From: an uncultured Alteromonadales bacterium
GTDB lineage: Bacteria > Pseudomonadota > Gammaproteobacteria > Pseudomonadales > Cellvibrionaceae
Assembly (NCBI GenBank): GCA_937864365.1
Contig: CALMJT010000221.1
Location: forward strand, 1 to 35,971
Length of the DNA stretch: 35,971 nt
Reading direction: 5' to 3'
Part shown: positions 1 through 8,351 of the stretch, one piece after another
How positions within the stretch are numbered: the first letter of the stretch is position 1
Layout: every line of letters begins with the position of its first letter
Position numbers and translations under genes: made by a program
Notes under the pieces: model-generated
Databases searched by the model: none
Seen by the model: the letters and a program-made list of their open reading frames with translations, nothing else
Told to the model about the DNA's origin: nothing

Positions 1-1
1 T

Positions 2-61
2 AAACCGTTAAACCCGCACATTGAAGCGGCTCAAAAATTAATTCAATTATTGAAATTATAA
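2..61 (+). CDS. Possible C-terminal tail of a truncated upstream gene
   Basis: An open frame runs in from the left edge and stops at TAA (59-61). It encodes about 19 residues ending IQLLKL, preceded by NPHIEAAQ. The tail is amphipathic and helix-like, as at the end of many glycosyltransferases, but it is too short to assign. If real, the gene is convergent with the GT25 gene. It may also be a chance open frame. Confidence 0.3.
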   Translation, partial: KPLNPHIEAAQKLIQLLKL

Positions 62-183
62 GAATCTAACGTTGAATGATTTTTAATTCAAAATATTCGG
101 CCGATTAAAGAACTTTTATATCAACAGTTAAAAGAAAAATCGATAAGCGTTTTTAGAAACAGACTTTCAAAATAACAAAAGTT

Positions 184-975
184 CTAGTCTCGAAATCGAC
201 TGCTTTTGCTGATGTCTTTATTGGGGTATTGAGCAGGATTGTAGTGCGAGTAATTCAACAAATAATTTTTTGTACGATGAAGGCTACGATACAACTTTAA
301 CAAACGATGACCCATCCACAAAAAAATTCCGGGCATCACCTTACCTTCTGTTTTAATAATACTTGAAGATTCATGTCGTTCGTGGATAACGTGTGGTTCA
401 ACGGTATAAGCATTCAAACCGTATAGAAAAAAACTGTCGTAGAATTTATCGATCGGCATAGAAATCACAGAAGCGTACTTTAACACCCGCCCCATTCCCA
501 CTCGATTTAACACATAACCCTGAGTACCCAAAGATCCTCGTAGCGGCCGAGTTAATGAATACTTATCAGTCAGCGCAGAAATCCATTTACGCTTGCGACG
601 TTTTAAGGCCATCAGTCGCACAAAATGAGCACTGTCATCCAGTGCAGTGATGTGCGCAAGAACTTCAGCCAGCTCGGGTTCAACAATTACGTCGTCTTCT
701 AATATGCACAGATGTGATTCACCGGATTCGTAGGCGTTACGAATAATTCGCAGATGGGAAAGATAACAACCTACTTCGGTTTTTGTGAGTGGCCAACGAC
801 GATTAAACATTGCCAATTTTTGATCGAGAATTTCACCCTTTTCCATTGCGGGCATAGTCTCGCGACCATCGACGGCATAATACTCGTCAACGATTAAACC
901 TTGATTCAATAAAGACTCTGTAAGTAATTGCACAGGTTCGGATTTAGGATTTAATGTAATTACAGCTAACTTCAA
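184..975 (-). CDS. Glycosyltransferase family 25 (LPS biosynthesis type)
   Basis: This is a 263-residue cytoplasmic enzyme of the GT25 family (LgtB/LpsA type), which adds sugars such as galactose to LPS core or lipooligosaccharide. Visible family motifs are TEVGCYLSHLRIIRNA near residues 66-81, ILEDDV at 91-96 (the acidic nucleotide-sugar/metal motif), GTQGYVLN at 150-157 and PIDKFYD at 174-180. The length is normal for the family. The start is TTG (973-975): a TGA lies two codons upstream in frame, the next in-frame Met is residue 41, and a Shine-Dalgarno-like AGGGGA sits just upstream. It is the last gene of the minus-strand polysaccharide cluster, 40 bp after its neighbour. The family is secure; the exact sugar and acceptor are unknown. 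Confidence 0.88.
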   Translation of the reverse strand: MKLAVITLNPKSEPVQLLTESLLNQGLIVDEYYAVDGRETMPAMEKGEILDQKLAMFNRRWPLTKTEVGCYLSHLRIIRNAYESGESHLCILEDDVIVEPELAEVLAHITALDDSAHFVRLMALKRRKRKWISALTDKYSLTRPLRGSLGTQGYVLNRVGMGRVLKYASVISMPIDKFYDSFFLYGLNAYTVEPHVIHERHESSSIIKTEGKVMPGIFLWMGHRLLKLYRSLHRTKNYLLNYSHYNPAQYPNKDISKSSRFRD

Positions 976-1015
976 AACTCAATCCCCTGAGTTATATTTT
1001 TATCGTCTTGTGTAA

Positions 1016-2089
1016 CTAACGATCGATCAATATCCGGTAAAAGTCTTCGGTTTGTTCTGCAATTTTTGCTGGTTTCAATGAAGCAAGGTTAATTGTGCCA
1101 GACCTACGCTGCTTCAACCACTCTAAAGAGGCGGCTAATTTTTCTGCGTTTAAAGGTTGATCGTACAGATAAACCCAGTCATCGCCAAATTCATCTCTTA
1201 AGCTGATTAAACTACCGATTTTAGGTGCAATTATCGGTACATTAAATGACAAAGCTAAGACCGCCGTTCCCGAATTCAGAATATCTGTATAGGGTAGTAT
1301 TACCGCAGAGGATTTTGAAAAATATTTTGGAATATCCCGATCGTGAATGTATTCAAAGGTGGTCGTTATGTTTGCATCACGATCAATATATTTTAATATG
1401 TCTTGATCTAATTGATATTTTCCTAGATCACCCACTATCGAAAGCTGGCAGGAACCTTCAGGTAATTGTGACTTTGCCTCAACTAACGCATCCAATCCCT
1501 TGTGATCACGAATTTTACCAAACATTAAAATAGTCGGTTTTGTATATTTTTTAGAGTTTTCGTCCGATGTATCGTTGGAAGTCATTGATTTTTTTGAATC
1601 ATCAAACAAATCCGCCACCCCGTAATAAGCTTGATAATGCACATGAGGCGTGACTGCCCAAGGGGTAGATTCAAATTGAGGATATTTCTCCAAAAAACAG
1701 TCACGACTGTATTGGGAGAGAAATAAAAATCCATCAACATTTTTGATGAATTTTTCCATAAAATATTCGGCCAACTGGGGAAATCGAAGGGAATGTGGCT
1801 GCAAATTATGAACAGTCCACACCACTTTGCCACCCTGCTGTTTAAATTTTTTAATCGCTCTTAATAAGCGAGAAAATCGATATACTGCTCGCCACCAACG
1901 CTTATCACGCAGCAACAAATCGGGCCAATGAAGATGAAAAATATTCTGTCCTGAAACCCGCATTGATCGATGATGAAACTCATCAACGATTACATTCGAA
2001 GACATGGCTCCGTACAAAATAAAATTATAAGGATTGCTGAGTTTGTTTTTGTCCTTGGGCCAGGCAAGCACTCGAATAGTTGACTTCAT
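1016..2089 (-). CDS. GT4-like glycosyltransferase
   Basis: This is a cytoplasmic GT-B fold glycosyltransferase of about 357 residues, probably building LPS core or exopolysaccharide. The N-terminal half has FHLHWPD and VVWTVHNLQPH, a pattern I associate with mannosyltransferase-like GT4 enzymes. The C-terminal half has the nucleotide-sugar region PTILMFGKIRDHKGLD, then LPYTDILNSGTAVLALS in place of the classic EX7E segment. The open frame extends upstream to a GTG at 2138-2140, inside the preceding gene. I prefer the ATG at 2087-2089, because the MKSTIRVLAWPKD start fits family N-termini and a GGA precedes it at about 10 nt. The residues between the two domains (SKKSMTSNDTSDENSKKYT) look like a flexible linker. 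Donor and acceptor are unknown. Confidence 0.8.
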   Translation of the reverse strand: MKSTIRVLAWPKDKNKLSNPYNFILYGAMSSNVIVDEFHHRSMRVSGQNIFHLHWPDLLLRDKRWWRAVYRFSRLLRAIKKFKQQGGKVVWTVHNLQPHSLRFPQLAEYFMEKFIKNVDGFLFLSQYSRDCFLEKYPQFESTPWAVTPHVHYQAYYGVADLFDDSKKSMTSNDTSDENSKKYTKPTILMFGKIRDHKGLDALVEAKSQLPEGSCQLSIVGDLGKYQLDQDILKYIDRDANITTTFEYIHDRDIPKYFSKSSAVILPYTDILNSGTAVLALSFNVPIIAPKIGSLISLRDEFGDDWVYLYDQPLNAEKLAASLEWLKQRRSGTINLASLKPAKIAEQTEDFYRILIDR

Positions 2090-2111
2090 TGTCTTTACAT
2101 CCAAACACTGT

Positions 2112-3356
2112 TTATTCAAGCTCACGACAAGTGCTGTCACTTGCCTTACGAGAGAATTTCGAATTTTGATAAATTAGAGCTAAGGGTATCCAGTACAGCA
2201 GCCAAATATAACTGGGTCGAATTAAGGGTTGCTGAGCTTCCACTAATGCGGTAGCCAAACCCGTTAAAAACCAAGCCAAAAGAAAAATATTCAAAGCGGT
2301 TAACTGTATTCGTGAAATGTACAAATACAATGCGCACAATATTTGCGCGCTTAATAACGTGACTACGACGACACCACCAAATCGCATAGCATCGATCAAG
2401 AGATTATGAGCTTGTCCAAAGGTAGTGCCGTCGGCAATAAGGTTAACTCGGTAATTCAATCCCGCCCCCCAAAACCACTGGTCGCCCAACTGTTCAAGAG
2501 CCTTCGACCAAATTTCGCCGCGAATAAAAAAGGAGTATGAGCGTGCAAAGGTGTTATTTCCAAAGACTAACCAAGCAGCTATACCACTAAAAATAATTAA
2601 GGTGATACCAAGCCAAAGGTAGTTTTTGCGCTTAAGACCGGTAGCAGAAAACCCAAGTACGGCAAGACCCAGCATCACAAGCGGTGCTTTGCTCTGGGCC
2701 AGTAGAATGCACATTAAAATTGGAATTAAGCCAAGCCCGGCAATTATTTTAAATTTAAGCGTCCCTTTATTTAAGAGGTACAAATTTGCTAAAAAACCGA
2801 TACCGTAGAAGGCGGCAACTCGATTGGTATCGCCGCCCCAAATAACACCTTTAAATCGAGGAAAACGTGCTGGCAGAACTGCATGATGTTCAATGACGTA
2901 ATCGACCAGACCGACTAATGCACTCACCGAGCCGATAATGGCAAAAACGTAAATCCAAATTTCTAAAAATTGTTGGTACCGATCAAACAGCAGTCGAATG
3001 GAAATGAAAAACAAAAATAGCAGCAGTGATAACTTTAAAAAAAATAATGGCTCGCGATAAGTGTCTGCGACATTGGGGTCGGCCCAAAAACTGGAAACAG
3101 CTAAATATATGGGTGCTGCCAAAAATAATAAAAACAGCTTTGTGTTTAATTGGCTCGGCCTCTGATAAATCAAAATCATTGCCGTTGGCAAAGCTACTAA
3201 TGAATAAAAGCCAGATTGAATACCAGAATTACTCGGAAAAACAAAAAATCCAACGGTAACGCAATAAAAACCTACTAATAGAGCGCCAAACCAAAAATTT
3301 AGCCAATATCGCGCAAAAGTATTGCCAGCCGAGAATACAGAGGTTAATTGCTGCAT
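2112..3356 (-). CDS. O-antigen ligase/polymerase family membrane protein (Wzy_C type)
   Basis: This is a 414-residue polytopic inner-membrane protein with roughly ten to twelve hydrophobic segments. It has the signature of the Wzy_C family, which includes WaaL O-antigen ligases. Segment QSKAP lies near residue 221. A long periplasmic loop follows, with R279-G-E-I-W, GAGLNYR near 297-303, and GQAHNLLIDAMRFGG with H317. These Arg and His residues match the catalytic-loop pattern of WaaL. Members transfer a lipid-linked glycan to lipid A-core or polymerise O-units. It lies 6 bp after the GT4 gene and its 3' end abuts the next glycosyltransferase, which indicates one operon. Ligase and polymerase cannot be separated by sequence alone; the core-type neighbours favour ligase. 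Confidence 0.85.
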   Translation of the reverse strand: MQQLTSVFSAGNTFARYWLNFWFGALLVGFYCVTVGFFVFPSNSGIQSGFYSLVALPTAMILIYQRPSQLNTKLFLLFLAAPIYLAVSSFWADPNVADTYREPLFFLKLSLLLFLFFISIRLLFDRYQQFLEIWIYVFAIIGSVSALVGLVDYVIEHHAVLPARFPRFKGVIWGGDTNRVAAFYGIGFLANLYLLNKGTLKFKIIAGLGLIPILMCILLAQSKAPLVMLGLAVLGFSATGLKRKNYLWLGITLIIFSGIAAWLVFGNNTFARSYSFFIRGEIWSKALEQLGDQWFWGAGLNYRVNLIADGTTFGQAHNLLIDAMRFGGVVVVTLLSAQILCALYLYISRIQLTALNIFLLAWFLTGLATALVEAQQPLIRPSYIWLLYWIPLALIYQNSKFSRKASDSTCRELE

Positions 3357-3362
3357 AAATCG

Positions 3363-4400
3363 TTACACCGCAATTGTGTTAAAGAAATCTAAATAATCGC
3401 CAATAATTTTATCTCGACTGTAATTTTGCAGGTATTCGTTGTAGCCATTTACAGACAGCGATTGTGCAAGAGACTGATCTGCCAAAATAACGCGCATATT
3501 TTCACTCAACTCATCCACATCGTCGATTGGCGAGAGCAAACCCGTGTCACCATGACGAATTAACTCACCGGGGCCTTGAGAAGCCACGGCTGCCATTGGA
3601 CAGCGATTAAACCAGGCCTCTAGAACAATACTACCTAAGCCTTCGCTTCGCGATGAGCAAACAAACAAATCGGACGCTCGCAATAAATTATTAATATCCG
3701 TGCGCCATCCTAAAAACTTGACGCGATCTTCAATACCCAGAGATTTTGCCTGTGCTTGCAAAGCGTCTTTTTCCGGGCCATCACCCGCTATGCACAAAAC
3801 GCCTGCATCGAGTTTGGCAAACGCGGGAATTAAAACATCAAATGCCTTGTTCACATGCAATCGACCCAGAGCAAGAATCATAGGTTCTTGATCTTTAATA
3901 CCTAAACTGGATTTGGTCGCAGCCTCGGCGACGGTCTCGTCAACAAAGTTGGGAATATACACCACTCGGCTGGCAGGAATACCGCCCTGAATTAAATGGT
4001 CGCAAATACCTCGGGTAATACCGATGCAGTAATCGCAATGGCGATAATATTTGAGATCGTAATAATGTCCTAAGCGCCCCACCAATTGATAATCACCTTT
4101 TGGCGTTAGTTGTGTGGCACGGTTCATAAAAGTCAAAACGATATCGGGAGCAAATTTTTTCAACGCCCTGCGGTAAGCCCAATGATCGATCAAATCGAGT
4201 TTTCCACCGAAACGAAAATGTTCGACGTTTGCATTCGCTTTGTCGAATTCCGGTTGGCGTATGGCGTTATCTCGGGTAAAAACCCGAACATCAACCGCGT
4301 TCGTCTTATGCAGTTGGCATGAGAAACGTGTAAAAAATGTCTCGGCACCACCTACTGGAGCACCGGCTAGAGCTGTCGCAACTTTTAATCGTTTAACCAT
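3363..4400 (-). CDS. GT4 family glycosyltransferase
   Basis: This is a 345-residue GT-B enzyme. The N-terminal glycine-rich loop is APVGGAETFF (residues 14-23). The C-terminal donor domain begins at ILALGRLHVNKAFDVLI (175-191), followed by CIAGDGPE (203-210), the LGW..DI..LL..SDLF block, and the EX7E motif E253-GLGSIVL-E261 that binds nucleotide sugar. This is typical of retaining GT4 enzymes of LPS or capsule synthesis. It sits between the kinase-fold YrbL-like gene (56 bp upstream) and the O-antigen ligase gene (6 bp downstream), so a role in LPS outer core or O-antigen is likely. Substrate is not assignable. Confidence 0.88.
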   Translation of the reverse strand: MVKRLKVATALAGAPVGGAETFFTRFSCQLHKTNAVDVRVFTRDNAIRQPEFDKANANVEHFRFGGKLDLIDHWAYRRALKKFAPDIVLTFMNRATQLTPKGDYQLVGRLGHYYDLKYYRHCDYCIGITRGICDHLIQGGIPASRVVYIPNFVDETVAEAATKSSLGIKDQEPMILALGRLHVNKAFDVLIPAFAKLDAGVLCIAGDGPEKDALQAQAKSLGIEDRVKFLGWRTDINNLLRASDLFVCSSRSEGLGSIVLEAWFNRCPMAAVASQGPGELIRHGDTGLLSPIDDVDELSENMRVILADQSLAQSLSVNGYNEYLQNYSRDKIIGDYLDFFNTIAV

Positions 4401-4456
4401 CTATACGTTCATTTCAAAAATTATTTGTTTGTATTTGCACACGCTTTTTAAAAAAG

Positions 4457-5173
4457 TTAAGGGCTCTCGCCACTGACTAACCGACGTTGTTGGTCGTCCA
4501 TCCAGCCATGGTAACCCCAATCACCGCCCACCGCTTTTTTATGCAGCAGTTCGTCAATGCTGTTCCATAAGCGCTGTGCTTTTCTTCGGGCTTTTTTCCG
4601 CGCAAGGAAGTTTACAAAATAGGCCAAAGGCAATACATCTGGCCAACCTAAACCATCGATAGCCACAATTCGACGAATACCGTCGGCATTTGTTTGCACA
4701 ACCAAATTATGGAGTAATAAATTTCGTGACGGCATGCCAAGTCTCGACCATAGGTCGATAAAGTCTGCTACAGCGCGGGTAATTGTGTCGGTTTTACCGT
4801 GCACCCAAAGGTATTGTTTTAATGATAAAGACACCAAACCATCTTCATCTTTAATGATTTCGCTGACCAACCCAGTTCCCCAGTTTGTGGATATTTCACC
4901 AAAACATCGAGGTATTAATTGGAACGCAGCTTCACCAATGTGTTTTTCGATTAACTGATAAACCTTAAACTCTTGGTAATTATCATCAAAATAACGCAGC
5001 GGTTTTAAATTTCTGGGAAAGCGGCGCTCCTGACGTTTAATCTCGGGTGTTCTATCTGGACGTAAGACTTTCACGCATTGGTCAGGATATTTGGGATGAA
5101 CAAAACACAAGCGATTACCGCCACGAGCAAAAGCGTTTTCAGATCCACCTAAATCGAGTGTATCCACTAACAC
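4457..5173 (-). CDS. YrbL-like PhoP-regulon protein, kinase fold
   Basis: This is a 238-residue cytoplasmic protein resembling the YrbL family (PhoP regulatory network protein), which belongs to the protein-kinase-like superfamily. Visible kinase landmarks are a glycine-containing N-terminal strand (ARGGNRLCFVHP), the ATP-lysine-like CVKVL (K35), FGEIS...GTGLVSEII, a catalytic-loop-like SRNLLLHN (149-156), and IDGLG (172-176) at the DFG position. The HRD aspartate position reads Asn (N151), so activity is uncertain. The start is GTG at 5171-5173, immediately after the TAA of the preceding gene; a second in-frame GTG lies at 5165-5167. Location inside an LPS cluster suggests a role in core phosphorylation or its control, analogous to WaaP-type kinases, but this is inference. 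Confidence 0.72.
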   Translation of the reverse strand: MLVDTLDLGGSENAFARGGNRLCFVHPKYPDQCVKVLRPDRTPEIKRQERRFPRNLKPLRYFDDNYQEFKVYQLIEKHIGEAAFQLIPRCFGEISTNWGTGLVSEIIKDEDGLVSLSLKQYLWVHGKTDTITRAVADFIDLWSRLGMPSRNLLLHNLVVQTNADGIRRIVAIDGLGWPDVLPLAYFVNFLARKKARRKAQRLWNSIDELLHKKAVGGDWGYHGWMDDQQRRLVSGESP

Positions 5174-6184
5174 TTAAGCCCAAACGTATGGGTGGCTGAA
5201 CTTGAGATTCATAGACGCCTCGACAATGTATTGGGCATACAACGTAGAGTTTATTTCGCGATGGAAAAACTCACGCGCTCGGCTGGCCCAGTACCGACGT
5301 TTGGCGTTGTCTTGGTGAAAATCAACAATCTTCGCTTGTAGATCTTCGTTACTGGAAAAATACACCAGAGATTCAGGCGGCATAAATTCATCAAAACGAC
5401 CATTTTGATGGGTAAACGTCAGCAAGCCATTACCGGCCAATTGCGCCATTCGCGCCGACGAGTACCAATGAAACGCTTCTTGGCGATTTAAATTAAGTCC
5501 CATTTTTGATTGTGATAAGGCTCGATCATAATCTCGCCCCCAAACGTTCTCTTCACCAAAACTGCCCGGTGTTCTGAAGGTTACCGCTTTGGGAAGATTG
5601 TCTTTTAAATAAGAGACGAGTTGTCCGCGTTCGGTGTGAGTGGTTTCTTTACTGCAAAAAATGACATCGGCGGGAAGGTCGTCGTAAGCGGAGCTATCAA
5701 AGGTTTCGATACTGCTATCGACAGGATTGGGCATGTGCCAAAGTTTCGCGCGCTTCCCTTCAAATTGAGTGAGCTCTTTCACGCCGGTAGAAACAAACAT
5801 CGCATCCACAACGTCAACACGGTGACGAATCTTCTCGACATTATCCGGCACAAATAAAGGGTCGTTATTACAACCGGTAATCACTAAACTTGGGTTTATC
5901 TTGCGCGCCTCTTCTAGGGTTTCATTGGTAATGATATCGCAATGTCCCACGACCATTAGATCCGGTTCGAAGGCTTCGACGGTTTGTAACAAGCGCTGAT
6001 TGGCTTTTTTCTTACCCAGATCACGAATACCAAAGGGCGCCTCAAAGGCGGCTACGTCTCGATCACTAAACGCCTGCACACAATGCACGTTTCGAATTAA
6101 ACCGAAGTAAAGCTTTTGAGCCCAACTAACTCGATTGTGGCCGTATTTTCGCAATTGCTGGTGAGCTACGTGAAGAATGCGCAT
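5174..6184 (-). CDS. CgeB-like glycosyltransferase
   Basis: This is a 336-residue protein with a GT-B-like layout. The N-terminal half holds a DLMVVGHCDIITNETLEEAR segment and ITGCNNDPLF. The C-terminal half resembles the CgeB/glycosyl transferase 1_2 family: SKMGLNLNRQEAFHWYSSAR, LAGNGLLTFTHQNGRFDEF, and the late VYFSSNEDLQAKI segment with its terminal helix. Such proteins occur in surface-polysaccharide clusters and lack the classic GT4 EX7E. It starts at ATG 6182-6184 and its stop codon abuts the YrbL-like start, so the two genes are probably translationally coupled. A 171-bp spacer separates it from the upstream GT4. Substrate is unknown. Confidence 0.75.
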   Translation of the reverse strand: MRILHVAHQQLRKYGHNRVSWAQKLYFGLIRNVHCVQAFSDRDVAAFEAPFGIRDLGKKKANQRLLQTVEAFEPDLMVVGHCDIITNETLEEARKINPSLVITGCNNDPLFVPDNVEKIRHRVDVVDAMFVSTGVKELTQFEGKRAKLWHMPNPVDSSIETFDSSAYDDLPADVIFCSKETTHTERGQLVSYLKDNLPKAVTFRTPGSFGEENVWGRDYDRALSQSKMGLNLNRQEAFHWYSSARMAQLAGNGLLTFTHQNGRFDEFMPPESLVYFSSNEDLQAKIVDFHQDNAKRRYWASRAREFFHREINSTLYAQYIVEASMNLKFSHPYVWA

Positions 6185-6355
6185 AAGTAGTGATTTAAAG
6201 CCTTTTAGTAAGTCGTCATAAACGCGCCAATATAGCGGCTGACAATAAGATCATCAATCGCAAATACCGATCCGGCCTAGACAACATCATTTCTTTTTGT
6301 GAGCGCCGAGCTACTTGGGTTTAGGCGTTTTTTAGCAATCTCGCCAGCTTTACCA

Positions 6356-7465
6356 TTATTCACGGTGACGCAAAGACAAGGCTCGCTCATAAACAGCAAG
6401 CGTTTGCTCAGCCTGATATTGTAAAGTGAAATTTTCTTTAATAAATGCAGGTTGTGGGTCTTTTAAGAGACGAGTCACGCAGGAAAATAACCCATTTTCG
6501 TCACCTTTAGCTACCAAACCACTCGGAAAGCACTCCGCCAAAGATTCGCCGGGCCCCGCCTCATCAAAGGCGACAACCATTTTTCCTAATGCCAGAGCTT
6601 CAATTACTGTGCGACCAAAAGGCTCAGGCTTTTCCGATAAGTTGCATACAATTGTGCTAATAGAATACAAATTTTGTATGTCTGAACGATGTCCTAAAAA
6701 GGTCACTACATCGCTTAAATTCTCTTGGTCAACCAGATTCTGCAGATGTTGTTCGTAAGCTTCTTTTCCCGGCGTCGGGCCACCAACAATCACGCCTTGT
6801 GCTTGAATTCCCTGCTGTTTGAGTCGCTTCATTAGCGCAATAAAGTGCTCATGACCTTTCCAAGCGCTAAGTCGCCCCGGCATCAACACAATAGGCTGAT
6901 CCTTGAGATGTGGGTACTCTTGATGAAAACGTAAAAACCATTCGGCATCCGGTTGGTAACCAAGCTGAAAACGATCGGTATCAACGCCTCGGTGGATCAC
7001 ACTGATCTTCTCAGCATCTATTCGAGGATAACTGTTTACAATGTAGTTTTTGACGTATTCAGATACAGCAATGACTTGATCACCACAGCCCATGATTTCA
7101 CTGTATCGATTGACCGAATACAAACCGTGAAAAGTAGAAACAAGAGCTGGTCGCGCAGTAGCGTTTTTTATCGCCAACCACGTCAACCACGCCGGCATTC
7201 TGGAGCGTACGTGGATGATATCCGGCGAAATTTCTTCAATAAGACGTCGAAGCCTTGGCACCCAGCGAACCGACAAAAGACTTTTTTTGTGAACGGGCAG
7301 TTGGTGATGAATCGAGCCTTCTTGCTGTAACTGGTTAACCAATCGACCACCGGCGGATATAACGTGGGATTCGTGTCCGTGACGTTGAAGGTAAGCGCCA
7401 AATTCCACGGTGCCACGCTCTACACCACCTGAATTCAGCTCGGGTAAAACCTGTAAAATACGCAA
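6356..7465 (-). CDS. GT4 family glycosyltransferase (LPS core type)
   Basis: This is a 369-residue GT-B enzyme, first gene of the minus-strand cluster. The N-terminal acceptor domain has ELNSGGVERG (9-18), PDIIHVRSRMPAW (81-93) and STFHGLYS (110-117). The donor domain has VLMPGRLSAWKGHEHFI (193-209), GVIVGGPTPGKEAYEQ, VTFLGHRSDI and the EX7E motif E281-PFGRTVI-E289. The overall pattern is that of GT4 enzymes acting on LPS core or O-antigen. The start is the ATG at 7463-7465. Its upstream region is shared divergently with hslR and carries repeats that may be regulatory. Donor sugar is unknown. Confidence 0.88.
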   Translation of the reverse strand: MRILQVLPELNSGGVERGTVEFGAYLQRHGHESHVISAGGRLVNQLQQEGSIHHQLPVHKKSLLSVRWVPRLRRLIEEISPDIIHVRSRMPAWLTWLAIKNATARPALVSTFHGLYSVNRYSEIMGCGDQVIAVSEYVKNYIVNSYPRIDAEKISVIHRGVDTDRFQLGYQPDAEWFLRFHQEYPHLKDQPIVLMPGRLSAWKGHEHFIALMKRLKQQGIQAQGVIVGGPTPGKEAYEQHLQNLVDQENLSDVVTFLGHRSDIQNLYSISTIVCNLSEKPEPFGRTVIEALALGKMVVAFDEAGPGESLAECFPSGLVAKGDENGLFSCVTRLLKDPQPAFIKENFTLQYQAEQTLAVYERALSLRHRE

Positions 7466-7503
7466 GAAACTTCTTCTTAATAATCTGAATGATTAAACAA
7501 AAT

Positions 7504-7541
7504 ATGCGCCTTGAATCCTAATCTAGGATTGCGAATGCGCC
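7504..7541. repeat. Direct repeat ATGCGCC flanking an inverted repeat
   Basis: In the divergent spacer between the first glycosyltransferase gene and hslR, ATGCGCC occurs at 7504-7510 and again at 7535-7541, 31 bp apart or about three helical turns. Each copy is followed by a related TTGAATCC / ATTGATCC. Between them lies a perfect 7-bp inverted repeat, AATCCTA-ATC-TAGGATT (7514-7530). The arrangement resembles an operator, but no regulator is identified. Confidence 0.45.
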
Positions 7542-7687
7542 ATTGATCCCAAATAATGCGGTGTAATCACAGCCGTAAGAGTTCACCAGCAAGAATGGTT
7601 GCATTGTACTTAAGCAGGTAGCAATGTTCAGCACTATTACCGAAAAACTCAACAAACGACCTCCTATTTACAAGCTAATTGGGCAAT

Positions 7688-8092
7688 ATGGATAAAGTAA
7701 GAATCGATAAATGGCTTTGGGCAGCGCGTTTTTTTAAAACTCGGAATATGGCCAAGCAAGCAATAGAAGGCGGCAAGGTTCATTGCGAAGGACAACGAGT
7801 GAAAGCCAGTAAAGACCTAACCGTTGGCTTAAGCCTGATAATTCAGCAAGGCTGGGACAAGATCGAAGTTGAAGTTAAAGCGCTGTCAGACAAACGACGT
7901 GGTGCGCCAGAAGCTCAACTACTGTACGAAGAAACCGAGAAAAGTATTGCCGCCCGTAAAACCGCCGCCGAGCAACGAAAAGCCGGTGGAATTATGGGCG
8001 TTCTATCCGAACACCGACCAAACAAAAAACAGCGCCGTCAAATTCACCGTTTCAAGCGAATAGATACACAGGCAAACCAAGACGAAGATTAA
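7688..8092 (+). CDS. hslR: Ribosome-associated heat shock protein Hsp15
   Basis: This is a 134-residue RNA-binding protein of the S4 domain family. Hsp15 binds stalled 50S subunits that carry nascent peptidyl-tRNA and helps recycle them after heat stress. The S4 core is at the N-terminus: VRIDKWLWAARFFKTR followed by AKQAIEGGKVHCEGQRVKAS. The C-terminal third is the expected basic tail (RPNKKQRRQIHRFKR). The frame also opens at TTG 7679-7681, but the ATG at 7688 gives MDKVRIDKW, matching the family. It is divergent from the polysaccharide cluster and lies upstream of hslO and pckA, an arrangement common in gammaproteobacteria. Confidence 0.92.
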   Translation: MDKVRIDKWLWAARFFKTRNMAKQAIEGGKVHCEGQRVKASKDLTVGLSLIIQQGWDKIEVEVKALSDKRRGAPEAQLLYEETEKSIAARKTAAEQRKAGGIMGVLSEHRPNKKQRRQIHRFKRIDTQANQDED

Positions 8093-8351
8093 CGGTTCAG
8101 GAAAAATTATGTCCTGCCAAATCCATCTAAGCTGTTGGTAAGAAGATTGAGAAATTATCGATCACTACCGACCTCAAAAAAGCCTTTCTTGCTTGCAGAA
8201 TTGGCGGTGTGTATGAAGAAATACCTTAACGAATGGATTAATTTCGGGTATTTCTGCAATGAATTAAATTTAAGGGTTATTAAGCATTATGGGTCTATTT
8301 GTGCGCGTTTCGATCAAACAGTTTTTAGACACACACCGTTATGGACTAGTG

